Shown piece after piece: positions 1 to 10,036 of a stretch of 64,000 nt of DNA. The stretch is from NCBI RefSeq assembly GCF_014641075.1, contig NZ_BMHP01000003.1:992001-1056000 (forward strand). The letters are read 5' to 3'. The DNA is from Paenibacillus nasutitermitis. Its GTDB lineage: Bacteria; Bacillota; Bacilli; Paenibacillales; Paenibacillaceae. The position numbers and the translations under genes are program-made. Position 1 is the stretch's first letter. Every line of letters begins with the position of its first letter. Below the pieces are notes generated by a model that was not told the DNA's origin, did no database searches, and was given only the letters and a program-made list of their open reading frames with translations.

Positions 1-3000
1 ACGAGATGGGTGGAGTACTCCAGATTGCTGTTGGCATATGTCCCTCCCCAAATAAAGGCAGACTGATTGATCTGTTGAACAATCGGCCGATACATGGATA
101 ATGTTGCCGGCTGGTTACCTAACCGTCCGTCAACCGTTAGCAACACATTCCCGTCGGATTCATCCACTAGAATAAAGCTTGCCGTTCCACCGAGCGGCCT
201 GCCTCGCAGAAACTTGCTTACATCTACAGAATAATCTCTATTCGTCCCGGAAGCCAGAACGGTGGCGATCGGAACCGCGGCATCGGGAAGATCTGTAATC
301 GTTGTATCGCCCGATTCATGATTTGAAGAATTGCTCCAGGTTAAGCCGGCTTCCGTCCAGCTATCATCCATAATTCCGTAGACGCTGATGGGCGTACTCG
401 CATTCGGACTGCTAGACGAAGCCCGGAAACGCAGAATACCCTTGCCCAAGTCGGCGGAAGCATAGTCGCCAAGGTCAAATTTCAAATAAGAGATTCGATC
501 ATCTGCCGCATCGGGAGCATCCATCAATTGCATCTCGGCAGTTCCCGTCTGAGGCGAAGCGCTATATGTTCCGCCACGGACATAAGCCGTATCCTCGGCT
601 ACAATGTCAATACTTTCTTTGATCGTCAGCTGCGGCGGTCTTGAGCCGCTTTCTTTGCTCGGAATAAAGATCCAGTCATTCGTATTATGATCCGCTACAA
701 TCATAAAGCTGACATATTTGTTGGCAAGCCCGTGAGTCTGGACAAAATCGGTCACATCCACCTCATGCCACGCATAATTGGCATCTTCAAGGCTGATCGT
801 ATCGATGAGATAGGCGGTCGTGCCTACTCCCGTAATCGTCGTTTTGCCGGATCCGTCACTCGCAATATTAGGCGCGTTCAACCAGGTTAAGGAATCCTCA
901 TCCCAGCTGTTGTCCACAATGCCATAGATCGATAATTCCACGGGATTGTACGGCGCGGCATTATCGTAAGCATAGAATCGGAATGTCGATTCCGACACAT
1001 GATTGCCCGAATAGTTAATTAAATCAAATTTCACATAGGATACCATATCTCCGCCGGCCGCTCCCGTATTGCGGACTCCAATCGTCGTATATTCGCCAAG
1101 AACCCGATTCGGTTCTTGCTCCTTCGCATAGGCATCCTCTGACGCATTGATTTTGTAAGCTTGGTTGCTTAATGTCGGAGCAGCTTTGAGCGGTGCTACT
1201 ATCGTGATGTATTCCCCGTCCCTTGTGAAGGGATAAGCAACGCCATCGACGTTAACTTGGGTGAAAACTTCGTCTCCCGCATTGAAGGTCAACGTCGTCA
1301 TTCGATATGGTGTCGAATCATTAACCTCATTCTCGATGTTAATGATGCCCGTGTCATAAGCAATGGATAAGCCGCGCAAAACCTCGTCGCTATGAGCATA
1401 CAGCTTATGATCGATCATCAAGCGATTGTCGTTGCTAATCTCGAGGTTCATCATATCCTGATTCGCGTTCCGCCTAAGAAGCATAAAGCCAGCTTCCTCG
1501 GTCGCATGGCTAATATCATATTGGATAATGACTTCTTCGCCATCATCCTTCGTAACGCGAATGCCATCAGGAGTATTCAGCATTTGGGCAATTCCATTGG
1601 CCGCCTCGGGATCATATTCATGGATAGCGACAAATTCCCCATCCCCTTCAACAGTCTGGCGGGCAGCGAGCACGGGGATTTTCACATTCTGCTTATTCGC
1701 AGTGCCATAGGATCGTGCCTCGAATACATCCATCTGCTGGTCATTCAGCATCGTGATTCGATAGGATTTGTTAATATCCGTGTCATCAGTGAAATCAGCC
1801 GACCAGTTCCCCGTCGTCGTTCCTTGACCGAGCAGTTCGGTATACTGGTAGCCGTTAGCCGTTCCCAGATTCCCCGTTTGAGGACTTGTAGCAAGACTAA
1901 GCTCCATCGTGCTATCCGGCACCCGAGCGAACCAATCAAAGGTTACTTCGTCATACGTACGCAATTTAAATACATCCAGCATCCAATCATCGACGCTTAT
2001 TAACGCTCGGCGATATTGCTGAACATCGGCGAAGATGCCGTCGGCTGCCGCCGCGCTGTAATGCATGGAATTGGTGTGGCCCAAGGCCAGGAACGAACCG
2101 CTGATTCCAGCCTGATTCGCATCCGGAACGACAACCGTATTATGGGCGGCAGACATTCGATAATAATTTTCCGCTGAATCCGTGCCATATGGACCAATCC
2201 CCAGATCATCGAGCCATACCCGATCATTGCCGTATGTCGTAATATTCAGCTTGTCGTAATGATCGTGAGAGCCGGTAAACATGCCGTAATCCATCGTACT
2301 CATATAAGTTTGTCCATTGTAATAGTTGCGGGTAAGCACGGTTCCAATCGCGCTCATGTTGGCATCGTTAAGAAGGAAGGGCTCCGTTGAGTTCGGAACA
2401 TGGCGAAAGCCGGTCAACAAGGAGTACAGGTCGGCATCGCTTCTCTCGACTGTCATATAGGCCTGGTTAAGGAATGATCTGTACTGAGATGAAGCAGCTT
2501 GAAATTCTCTGTCTGCCGTTTCCATCATCCATATATAAATGGGGGTTATGAGATTCGGTTTATAAGGAGAATCGTTATTCGCTTGCATCGTTAAATCAGG
2601 ATACGGCAAATTCAACATCGCATCAAACATCGATTTCAGCTTGTTGTTCCCCGTATACAGGTTCTCACCTACATTGCTTCCGAAACGTTGCGCGGCATCC
2701 GCGAGGAAAATATATTCCTTAAGAACAAAGCCGTGATAGCTCGGCGTACCCTCGAACCAGAAACCGTCCTCGCCTACACCGTAATCCAGCAATTCATTAA
2801 ACATCCCCATGGCCTCTCCCGCTTGCGCGGTCGGCGTGTAGCCTTCTTTGGCTTCTGTTATCAAGTCCGCGTCATCATACAAATAACCAACCAAGCCAAG
2901 CGCCGCGTCTTGAATCACCTGGAAATTATTTGTGCTGAAGCTGCGTTTCATAACATCGGCCGAAGGATACAGCATGTCCTCTCGAATAGCTTTCTTATAT

Positions 3001-4793
3001 GCGGTGTCAAACACGCCGGAGTTATACAAATTATCCACTGCATACACCATAGGCGTAACAAAATAAGCCCCTTCACTCAGTACGGAGTAGAACACCCTGG
3101 AGGCGATTGGCCTAATGGGAGAAACGACGTCATGCAGCGCGTATTGCGGGTATTTATCAGCAAACTCTTTGACGATCTCCCCCGCTTTCTCCGCATAAGC
3201 GGTTTCGCCTGTCAACACGTACAAGTAGGACAAATACATGGCAGCATCCGTATGGTATTGAATCCACTTCGAATACCAGCCTTTTGTAATAGCTTCCATC
3301 TGGCTTTCGGTCGCGGTCTCGTTGGCTAAGCTGATAATCAAATCATCCGAAGGGTCGCTCGGATCTATGCCGGGCGATTTGAACTCTGCGACCAGATAAT
3401 ACGTGTCATAGTCATACCCCATTGCGAGAATATCCTGGTAAGACTTGTATTCAAAGGTCAAAGCTACATTATTAATGGGATCGGTGAATCGATTCTCCCA
3501 AATATAGTCCGAATCCGGGATGAGCTCTATATCCCTGGTCAACCAGCCATTGTATCTCGATTTGTAGCTATTCACGACATCCTCGGCCCAGCGATATCCG
3601 AATATGGTATCTTTAATCGACTTCACGTGAATAAAATGAGGGCGGGTATTCGACAGCTCCCCTACATTCAGCTCAAAGTTATCGATGTAGGCTTCATCGA
3701 TCCCTAATGGCGAATGAAGCTCTACATATAAAGCAATAACGACATTGCTTCCTGTGGAGCCACTAATAGCGCTTACGAGATCCGTCCCTTCCGAGGTGCC
3801 TAGCTCCCATTCCGTAACCGAATCCGGATCGATGCCGCCATCATGCCAGGTGTGGTTCGAAAGCTCGGTTGCCGTATACATGCCTGCGCCACCAGCGCTC
3901 GAGGACAGGCTGTCCCATTCCGACTCAGGGAGAATGACAAGCCTCAGCACATTGCTCTGTGCAGACAATGAGTTGAATAGCTGAAAGTCTGCCGTCGCGA
4001 TCAAATCGGAGGGTCCGGTGAAGAAGGAAGGCAGCGTTAGCCGTTGTCCCAGCAGCACGGCTCCTTTGGAGGCGGCCGTCCCGGTTATTTTCAGGAAATG
4101 CCCAGGCACTCCCCCCTCCTCTTCTACCGTAACCGTAAAGTTGGGGTCGGCCGAAACATCCGTCTTGGCGTACTTAACCTCCCAACCACCGGCCGTTGCA
4201 AGATCCGTGTCCAATGTCGTTTCAAAGCCCGTATCCATAAAGCTTGCGCCGCCCGTGTAAGCAAGGCGAAGCTTGCTTATATACACGGGAGAAGAACCGG
4301 CCGTCCAGCTCATCTTCAAATAGTTGGCGTTCTGCAGCCCTTGCAGCTCGAATACGAGACGATTCCAAGAGCCATCCCGAACCCCTTCATTGACAAGGGA
4401 TGGACTAACGGCGGTATAGTTGATCTGATCCTCGGAAATTTGAAAGTTTATGGAAGGCAATGCCTGGGAAGGATCAACATATGCGACAACTATCAATGAT
4501 CTTATATCATTTGCTTGATAGATCATCTGGGGATTTGCGCCGTTGTCGGACACAAACGAGGCGTCGGCTTCCACATAACCGGCCCCAGGATCGGATACAT
4601 CTCTGACGGCAATATCCGAATAAGAATAAAGCTTAGTCAAATCATTATATTCGTCTTGAAGAATTAACCCGCCATCATCCTCATTGAGGGGAAATGCGGC
4701 TGCCACGTTGGATGCGGTAGGATATAACGTAAGATGAGAACTCACACAAAGCATGGCCAGCAACAGCAACGCCCACTTGCGCAATTTTTTCAC
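1..4793 (-). CDS. Secreted heparinase II/III-like polysaccharide lyase with DNRLRE domains (3' end outside window)
   Basis: About 1597 residues are visible and the C-terminus lies beyond the left edge. The start is GTG at 4793, preceded by AGGAG at a good distance; it opens with a signal peptide (VKKLRKWALLLLAML, Ala-rich cleavage region). Residues 45-360 look like two beta-sandwich carbohydrate-binding regions. Residues about 450-1150 resemble a heparinase II/III-type alpha-toroid plus beta-sandwich, with the motif GSHDHYDKLNITTYGND near residue 841 and HNTVVVPDANQ soon after. Residues about 1215-1385 and 1390-1560 are two DNRLRE domains (each with SWDEDSLTW- or SWTEAGLTW-like cores). It is the last gene seen of the mannosidase/transporter operon, 42 bp after the dehydrogenase. 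Inferred role: extracellular cleavage of an acidic polysaccharide. The fold assignment is fairly sure; the substrate is unknown. Confidence 0.8.
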   Translation of the reverse strand, partial: MKKLRKWALLLLAMLCVSSHLTLYPTASNVAAAFPLNEDDGGLILQDEYNDLTKLYSYSDIAVRDVSDPGAGYVEADASFVSDNGANPQMIYQANDIRSLIVVAYVDPSQALPSINFQISEDQINYTAVSPSLVNEGVRDGSWNRLVFELQGLQNANYLKMSWTAGSSPVYISKLRLAYTGGASFMDTGFETTLDTDLATAGGWEVKYAKTDVSADPNFTVTVEEEGGVPGHFLKITGTAASKGAVLLGQRLTLPSFFTGPSDLIATADFQLFNSLSAQSNVLRLVILPESEWDSLSSSAGGAGMYTATELSNHTWHDGGIDPDSVTEWELGTSEGTDLVSAISGSTGSNVVIALYVELHSPLGIDEAYIDNFELNVGELSNTRPHFIHVKSIKDTIFGYRWAEDVVNSYKSRYNGWLTRDIELIPDSDYIWENRFTDPINNVALTFEYKSYQDILAMGYDYDTYYLVAEFKSPGIDPSDPSDDLIISLANETATESQMEAITKGWYSKWIQYHTDAAMYLSYLYVLTGETAYAEKAGEIVKEFADKYPQYALHDVVSPIRPIASRVFYSVLSEGAYFVTPMVYAVDNLYNSGVFDTAYKKAIREDMLYPSADVMKRSFSTNNFQVIQDAALGLVGYLYDDADLITEAKEGYTPTAQAGEAMGMFNELLDYGVGEDGFWFEGTPSYHGFVLKEYIFLADAAQRFGSNVGENLYTGNNKLKSMFDAMLNLPYPDLTMQANNDSPYKPNLITPIYIWMMETADREFQAASSQYRSFLNQAYMTVERSDADLYSLLTGFRHVPNSTEPFLLNDANMSAIGTVLTRNYYNGQTYMSTMDYGMFTGSHDHYDKLNITTYGNDRVWLDDLGIGPYGTDSAENYYRMSAAHNTVVVPDANQAGISGSFLALGHTNSMHYSAAAADGIFADVQQYRRALISVDDWMLDVFKLRTYDEVTFDWFARVPDSTMELSLATSPQTGNLGTANGYQYTELLGQGTTTGNWSADFTDDTDINKSYRITMLNDQQMDVFEARSYGTANKQNVKIPVLAARQTVEGDGEFVAIHEYDPEAANGIAQMLNTPDGIRVTKDDGEEVIIQYDISHATEEAGFMLLRRNANQDMMNLEISNDNRLMIDHKLYAHSDEVLRGLSIAYDTGIINIENEVNDSTPYRMTTLTFNAGDEVFTQVNVDGVAYPFTRDGEYITIVAPLKAAPTLSNQAYKINASEDAYAKEQEPNRVLGEYTTIGVRNTGAAGGDMVSYVKFDLINYSGNHVSESTFRFYAYDNAAPYNPVELSIYGIVDNSWDEDSLTWLNAPNIASDGSGKTTITGVGTTAYLIDTISLEDANYAWHEVDVTDFVQTHGLANKYVSFMIVADHNTNDWIFIPSKESGSRPPQLTIKESIDIVAEDTAYVRGGTYSASPQTGTAEMQLMDAPDAADDRISYLKFDLGDYASADLGKGILRFRASSSSPNASTPISVYGIMDDSWTEAGLTWSNSSNHESGDTTITDLPDAAVPIATVLASGTNRDYSVDVSKFLRGRPLGGTASFILVDESDGNVLLTVDGRLGNQPATLSMYRPIVQQINQSAFIWGGTYANSNLEYSTHL

Positions 4794-4835
4794 TTCAACT
4801 CACTCCTGCCATTTTTGGAATTGTTGTAGAAGCTA

Positions 4836-5954
4836 TTATTCAGCAATCTCTTGATAGGTACTGGTTGCAGCCGATTCCTTGGCTTTCAAGCATAGGAGGG
4901 CACTGCGCAAACCTTCTTGCAAGGTGCTTATCGAGGCTTCCTTTCCTTTCATCACATCAATAAAATTGGCAGCTAATTGCGCATCTCCTCCAAAATGTCC
5001 GTCTCCTTCGCCGAATGTATAGCGGTCAACTTGTTCTTTATGATGATGAATGACGGTTACGGCGCCTGTTATAAAATCGAAATCAACGGTGCCCTTATAG
5101 CCGACTACTCTGGCTCCGCGAGTACCCGCTTCGCGCCTAACGATAAAGTTTTGTGTATAACTGAGATGAACTCCGTTCTCGTATTCGATAAGCGCGCTGC
5201 CCGAATCTTCATTACCCGTATCCTCGGCAAAACAGCAGTATGGCCAATTCTGTTCCTCGATCGTGCCGACAGTGCTCTCCTCGCAAGTCCGATTGTCCTC
5301 GCAGTCCTTGCATCGCAGACCGGCAGGCTTATGTCCTTTGAAAACCTGCTTCGAGGTAACCGCGCATACTCTTGCAGGCCTTGCGCCAATAATATGCGTT
5401 AAATAATCGAAGTCATGGGTAGCCTTCTGCAGAAACATACCGCCCGTTATGGATTCATCGCGATACCAAGCGTGAAAATAAACGCCGCCGTAAGGTACGT
5501 TATTGGTCGCTTGCACATGGGCTATTTCGCCGATTTCACCCGATGCTACTATGGCTTTGACCTTCTGCACGATAGAGGTTAAACGAAGCGGATGTGATAC
5601 GACGACAGGCGTATGACTGTAGATCGCCGCTGCCCGGTGAAGCTCCTTCCACTGCCCCGTCGTTGTGGATACGGGCTTTTCCAAATAAAGCGGTATGCCA
5701 TACGGCAATACCTCTAACGTATATGCTGTATGCTCGGAGCAGCGCGTACCGATCAGAATGCCGTCGAGCTTAAGCGCCGCCAACATTTCGGATACCGTAG
5801 AGAAATTCGGAATAGGCAGACCGTCCTCATCCGCAAGATCCGGGAATTCGAGTACATCTACTATCCCTGCTATGCGAACAGCGGGATCCTGCAGCTTTAT
5901 ATGTCTAATAACCTCTTTAATTCGAAGCCCGTATCCGATAACACCTAGTCTCAA
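4836..5954 (-). CDS. Gfo/Idh/MocA-family oxidoreductase
   Basis: This 372-residue cytoplasmic protein starts at TTG (5954) with GGGGAG six bases upstream. The N-terminus, RLGVIGYGLRIKEVIRHI, is a Rossmann beta-alpha-beta with a G-x-G-x-R variant of the usual GxGxxG. EKPVSTT (near residue 93) is the family's conserved EKP motif. The C-terminal half has the alpha/beta Gfo substrate domain. Members oxidise or reduce sugars and inositols with NAD(P). Residues about 216-226 contain clustered cysteines (CKDCEDNRTC), which is unusual for the family and may bind a metal. It lies between the FAD oxidoreductase and the lyase in one operon, so it probably acts on a released sugar. The family is sure, the substrate is not known. 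Confidence 0.88.
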   Translation of the reverse strand: MRLGVIGYGLRIKEVIRHIKLQDPAVRIAGIVDVLEFPDLADEDGLPIPNFSTVSEMLAALKLDGILIGTRCSEHTAYTLEVLPYGIPLYLEKPVSTTTGQWKELHRAAAIYSHTPVVVSHPLRLTSIVQKVKAIVASGEIGEIAHVQATNNVPYGGVYFHAWYRDESITGGMFLQKATHDFDYLTHIIGARPARVCAVTSKQVFKGHKPAGLRCKDCEDNRTCEESTVGTIEEQNWPYCCFAEDTGNEDSGSALIEYENGVHLSYTQNFIVRREAGTRGARVVGYKGTVDFDFITGAVTVIHHHKEQVDRYTFGEGDGHFGGDAQLAANFIDVMKGKEASISTLQEGLRSALLCLKAKESAATSTYQEIAE

Positions 5955-5985
5955 GCTTGACTCCCCCCGTTTATGGAAATTCCAA

Positions 5986-7566
5986 CTACAGCGCTCCTAT
6001 GGTTGGCCAGTGCAGCTCAATGCCCGCTCTTTCAAGCACTGCCTGGAAATCTTGCAGCAGCACCTTGTTATTCCTTACCTGGCTTGGCGTTGCTTTGTGA
6101 TCCAAGCAATAGGAAACAATCGCCCCGGCGGCCTCTCCAACGTTCCATTCCACGGGATGCAGACGATAACAGCCATTCGTAAGGTGGGTGACCCCTATAT
6201 TTTTGGAGGCGGCTACCAGATTTCGAATGCGTACGGGAATCAAGCTGCCCAGCGGGATTTGGAACGGATAGCTGGATAAATCAATATAAGGTCTTCCCCC
6301 CAAGCTAGGGTGCAGGTCAATTCGGTAAGCCCCGATGCCGACGGTATCATCGAATCGCTCGGCCCCGGAGGCCCCTCTAATATCAGCGCTAACCATTTGC
6401 TCAACGACCGTAAATTCCGCCTGAATTCTTCTGGATTCTCGAATATAAGGATATTTGGCCAGTCCATCCTCCGTGCCCACGGCATCCTTGCACAGCTTAA
6501 TGCCGGGATAACCTTGTTTCCCGTCGGGTCGCGGCGCTTCCGTCTGCATCCAATACAACAACGAAAGACTTAACTGCTTGGCGCCTTCCAGATGACGCTG
6601 TTTCTCTTCTTCGCTTACGTCGATAATGGAGCCGAGCCAGTAGTCGTTCTGCGGCCAATTCACGATGACGATATCGCTATCGTAGGTGCCGGGCATAAAG
6701 TTGTTTTTGTCAATGATTCGGCGATAAGTCCATCTCGATGTCGGCCCCCCTTCTATTGGGAAAAAAGGGTATTCCGTCGGCTCTAAAGTGATATAATGCG
6801 GAACTTGCCAGCTGAGCAGCTTGCCCGTCCAAAATTCCGTGTTGGAGTAGTCTCTCCAAAAGTCGTATTGCTCCGGCTTCTCGATCGTATGGTCTTCGCC
6901 CTCATGGTAGGTAATGGCGTAACAATACGTAATCGGCTGCATATCCATCGGGTCCGCCGAGCCCTCCAGGGCATGCGGCTCGCCGGTCTGAGCCCGCGAC
7001 TCCGAGCCTGTTACATATTCGGCGGAAGCAAGCGGCAATAAATCGCCGCATTCCGTGGCATCCAGGAAGTAGGACGCCTTTAATACGATTTGTTGATTCA
7101 ATAAGCGATTGCGAACCGTAACAGCTATAATTTCATCTTGGTCTAGTTCAACCGATTCAGGTTGATAGTGATACAAAATTTTCAGCTTACCGCTATGGAT
7201 ATAAGGAGCCAGCATTTGATGAAATACGGCCAACGACGCTCTGGGCTCATGACAAAGCCGACTTACTACGCCATTGCCGGGATTTAACCGATCCTGGGCT
7301 CTTGCCTCCGGGGTAAGCGGGAAATGATTGCGGTAGTAGTCGCGGACGAGATTGCGATATTGCCTGTAGCTTCTGGTACAACCAAACTGTTCGATCCAGG
7401 GATGTTCGTCGGGAGGGACCGCCTGGCTCGTGAATTGCCCGCCGATCCAATCCGTTTCCTCCGTCATAATGACCTGTTTCCCCGTACGGCAAGCTGACAG
7501 AGCTGCGGCGCAGCCCCCAATCCCTCCGCCAATAATGACAATATCACTCTTCATTTCTAGCAGCAT
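5986..7566 (-). CDS. FAD-dependent oxidoreductase (FAD_oxidored family)
   Basis: The likely start is ATG at 7566, six bases after GGGGGAG; an ATG 21 bases earlier lacks a site. The 526-residue product begins with the dinucleotide-binding motif DIVIIGGGIGGCAAALSA and the downstream EETDWIGGQ typical of FAD_oxidored proteins. Near the C-terminus PVRIRNLVAASKNIGVTH and LHPVEWNVGEAAG form the second FAD contact region. No signal peptide is present. The gene overlaps the esterase upstream by 23 bp, which suggests translational coupling. Relatives are common in plant-polysaccharide loci, where their reaction is mostly undefined; oxidation of a sugar or uronate derivative is an inference. The family call is firm. 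Confidence 0.85.
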   Translation of the reverse strand: MLLEMKSDIVIIGGGIGGCAAALSACRTGKQVIMTEETDWIGGQFTSQAVPPDEHPWIEQFGCTRSYRQYRNLVRDYYRNHFPLTPEARAQDRLNPGNGVVSRLCHEPRASLAVFHQMLAPYIHSGKLKILYHYQPESVELDQDEIIAVTVRNRLLNQQIVLKASYFLDATECGDLLPLASAEYVTGSESRAQTGEPHALEGSADPMDMQPITYCYAITYHEGEDHTIEKPEQYDFWRDYSNTEFWTGKLLSWQVPHYITLEPTEYPFFPIEGGPTSRWTYRRIIDKNNFMPGTYDSDIVIVNWPQNDYWLGSIIDVSEEEKQRHLEGAKQLSLSLLYWMQTEAPRPDGKQGYPGIKLCKDAVGTEDGLAKYPYIRESRRIQAEFTVVEQMVSADIRGASGAERFDDTVGIGAYRIDLHPSLGGRPYIDLSSYPFQIPLGSLIPVRIRNLVAASKNIGVTHLTNGCYRLHPVEWNVGEAAGAIVSYCLDHKATPSQVRNNKVLLQDFQAVLERAGIELHWPTIGAL

Positions 7567-8242
7567 AACCTTCTCCCCCGCATCCATTCACGATAGTTTC
7601 CCTTAAACATTCATAATAAAGCTGCTGTCCGAGCGAGGTTGGATGAACGCCATCATCCATTCCCGCATTCTCAATCGTTCGAATAAATGATTCTAAACGA
7701 TGGGTGGAGGCAATCTTCAATTTCCAATAAACCTCAACATCTGCTACCATGCAGCCATAATGACCAGCGATATCTCGTATCAACTGATTGTATTCTGAAA
7801 TCCATTGATTGGCGCCCTTCGTCCCATACCATTGCTGCGGATGCCTATTGTAATAATAGGTATCCGTATCTCCTTCAATGATGGGATGAATGGTGCATAA
7901 TAGAACTGAAATGTGATGTGTCTTCTGCTCCTCGATCATCTTTATCAGATTGGCTTGAAAGTTGGTCCCCGGCACCTTATTCCTATTAGGGGCTTCCATA
8001 ACATGATCATTCATTCCGAATTGCAGAATACAAAGATCGGGTTTATTCATTAACACTTCTTCGTGATGGCGTAATAACGCATCTGCCGTTGTTTGCCCTG
8101 GGACACCCGCATTATAGGTATCGCACCCAAATGCTGCCCCTAACTTATAAAGATAAGTATCCTGAGGAGACAAATGAACTCCGGCCGTAATGCTATCGCC
8201 AAACCCGATAATTAACCGTAATTTCGAATCATATCGCTCCAT
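7544..8242 (-). CDS. SGNH/GDSL-type esterase
   Basis: The chosen start is ATG at 8242, nine bases after AAGGA; a GTG six bases earlier is too close to that site. The 232 residues have block I IIGFGDSITAG (nucleophile Ser in GDS), block II around NAGVPGQT, block III LQFGMND (Gly/Asn) and block V MDDGVHPTSLGQQ (Asp and His of the triad). No signal peptide is seen, so it acts in the cytoplasm. SGNH esterases in such operons usually remove acetyl or other acyl groups from imported oligosaccharides. It follows the permease stop within a few bases and overlaps the FAD oxidoreductase, so these genes are cotranscribed. Confidence 0.88.
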   Translation of the reverse strand: MERYDSKLRLIIGFGDSITAGVHLSPQDTYLYKLGAAFGCDTYNAGVPGQTTADALLRHHEEVLMNKPDLCILQFGMNDHVMEAPNRNKVPGTNFQANLIKMIEEQKTHHISVLLCTIHPIIEGDTDTYYYNRHPQQWYGTKGANQWISEYNQLIRDIAGHYGCMVADVEVYWKLKIASTHRLESFIRTIENAGMDDGVHPTSLGQQLYYECLRETIVNGCGGEGYAARNEE

Positions 8243-8248
8243 CGCCAC

Positions 8249-9100
8249 TTATCCTTTCAGAGCTCCACTAGTAATTCCGTTAATAATATGCTTTTGAAGT
8301 ATAAAGAAGATAACCAGCAACGGGATCGTCGCCACTACTAATCCTGTCATTGTCAAGGAATAATCGATGAAATGTTCGCCCTGAAATCGCATTAATCCAG
8401 ATTGGATGGGATGAAGATTTTTTTCGGTAATAACAAGTGAAGGCAGTAGCCATTCATTCCAAATGCTTCTTACATGAAAGATAGTCACGGTTGCAATTGC
8501 CGGTCTGACTAACGGTACTACAATAAACCATAGCTTGGTCCATTTATTGCAGCCATCTACAGTAGCGGCTTCCATCATCTCCTTGGGGATGGAGTCCATA
8601 AAATTTTTGACGATAAACACGGTTAGCGGTATTAGCACTGTCGCAAACGGTAGAATAAGTCCCAGCCGATTATTGAGCAGCCCGAGCTCGGCTATTACAA
8701 TATATTTCGGAATAAAGATGCCTGGCATCGGAATCATCATCGTAACGATGATGACTCCGAAAATTAGGTTTTTAAGGGGAAAACGGTAGAACGCCACGAC
8801 ATACGAAATGCTAATACCTACAACAATCGCAATCGATACAGAGGTTACGGTGTAAAAGAAACTATTCCAAACGTACCGGGAAAAACCAAATTCAACGATG
8901 ACCTTGTAGTAGTTGGTCCAAGACGGGTGATTAGGGATAAGGGTCGCCAGCAAATTTTCGTTTTTCAAAATTTCGCTATTTGGCTTGAATGTATTGGCGA
9001 AAATCCATGCAAACGGATAAATACATGTAATGGCAACGGCGATCAGAAAGGTATGGAGACTAATTGATTTTGTTTTTTTATTCATATAGCTTTGCACCAT
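8249..9100 (-). CDS. Carbohydrate ABC transporter permease, MalG type (CUT1)
   Basis: This 283-residue membrane protein has six hydrophobic spans and the cytoplasmic EAA loop MMEAATVDGCNKWTKLWFI, where the ATPase docks. The C-terminus, ITSGALKG, is typical of MalG-like CUT1 permeases. It overlaps the upstream permease by 23 bp. The start is uncertain: ATG at 9100 sits directly behind AAGG, and a second ATG at 9085 also fits. No ATPase gene is in the operon, as is usual for CUT1 systems in Bacillota that share an MsmX-type ATPase (known for the family). It imports the oligosaccharide processed by the mannosidase (inference). Confidence 0.9.
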   Translation of the reverse strand: MVQSYMNKKTKSISLHTFLIAVAITCIYPFAWIFANTFKPNSEILKNENLLATLIPNHPSWTNYYKVIVEFGFSRYVWNSFFYTVTSVSIAIVVGISISYVVAFYRFPLKNLIFGVIIVTMMIPMPGIFIPKYIVIAELGLLNNRLGLILPFATVLIPLTVFIVKNFMDSIPKEMMEAATVDGCNKWTKLWFIVVPLVRPAIATVTIFHVRSIWNEWLLPSLVITEKNLHPIQSGLMRFQGEHFIDYSLTMTGLVVATIPLLVIFFILQKHIINGITSGALKG

Positions 9101-9977
9101 ACCTTCTTGAAATCGTTAATTGAATAACGGAGAACACAATAAGGATGAAACCAAATAGAACGGATAGGGTAGTGGAATAACCCATGTTGCTGTTCTCGAA
9201 AGCTTCCTTATAAATGCGCATGGACGGAACCTCTGTCGCATAACCGGGTCCCCCGTTGGTCATGATGACAACCTGACCGAAGATTTGCATAGAACCCAAT
9301 ACTAACAAAATCATGACAAGGATGATCGTAGGAACCATGAGCGGCAAAGTGACTGATTTGAACGTTTGAAAGCTCGATGCTCCTTCAATGCTCGCAGCCT
9401 CATAAAGTTGTTTATCAATCCCCGTGAGACCTACGAGAAATAACAGGAAAAAGGTTCCGAAATTTTCCCAAATAAAGGTTACTCCAACCGCACCCATAGC
9501 TGTACCACTCTCGGCTAACCAAGCATGCTTGAGTGAAGACAACCCTAAAGCATCCAGCGTTTGATTAATAATGCCGAACTTTGGCTCGTACATCCATTTC
9601 CAGATCATCCCTACGGCAATTGGAGAAAGAATGGTAGGAATAAAATAGATGATGCGATAGGCGCCGGCTCGAATCACATGATTGACCAGAATCGCAAGCA
9701 ATAAGGCCAAAGGAATCTCGAGTCCGATAATGCCAATCGATATTTTTAAAACTCGAATGACGGATTCCCAGAAAACCTCATCCTCGAATGCCTTCTTATA
9801 GTTGCTTAACCCAGCGAATTTGGCTTGAGACATCGGTGTATATCCTGTCCATTCATAAAAGCTAAGACGATAGCTCTGATAGAAGGGCAGCAAATAAAAC
9901 ACAGCGAATAGAGATAAGCCGGGAATCACAAACAAATAGCTTGTGAAATAATCCTTCCATTTAGAAAACGTTTTCAA
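9078..9977 (-). CDS. Carbohydrate ABC transporter permease, MalF/UgpA type (CUT1)
   Basis: A 299-residue permease starts at TTG (9977), eight bases after GGGGAGG. It has six predicted membrane spans and the EAA loop LYEAASIEGASSFQTFKSVTLP. The segment MTNGGPGYATEV is typical of UgpA/MalF-like proteins. It pairs with the overlapping MalG-type permease to form the membrane channel. The gene lies 59 bp downstream of the binding-protein gene; the noncoding gap shows no clear terminator, so readthrough is expected. Family assignment is firm and the substrate is inferred from context as a mannose-containing oligosaccharide. Confidence 0.9.
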   Translation of the reverse strand: MKTFSKWKDYFTSYLFVIPGLSLFAVFYLLPFYQSYRLSFYEWTGYTPMSQAKFAGLSNYKKAFEDEVFWESVIRVLKISIGIIGLEIPLALLLAILVNHVIRAGAYRIIYFIPTILSPIAVGMIWKWMYEPKFGIINQTLDALGLSSLKHAWLAESGTAMGAVGVTFIWENFGTFFLLFLVGLTGIDKQLYEAASIEGASSFQTFKSVTLPLMVPTIILVMILLVLGSMQIFGQVVIMTNGGPGYATEVPSMRIYKEAFENSNMGYSTTLSVLFGFILIVFSVIQLTISRRYGAKLYE

Positions 9978-10036
9978 ACCATTTGCCTCCCCTTGTCAAG
10001 TAACGCAATTCTGTCAAAGGCACTACTTGTTATACC

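Noticed and set aside
687..4499. Several plus-strand open frames of 60-213 residues
   Set aside because: They lie opposite the large lyase gene, which has a signal peptide, domain motifs and a ribosome site; the plus-strand frames show none of these.
5986..7041. Plus-strand frames opposite the FAD oxidoreductase
   Set aside because: They are shadows of a gene with clear FAD motifs.
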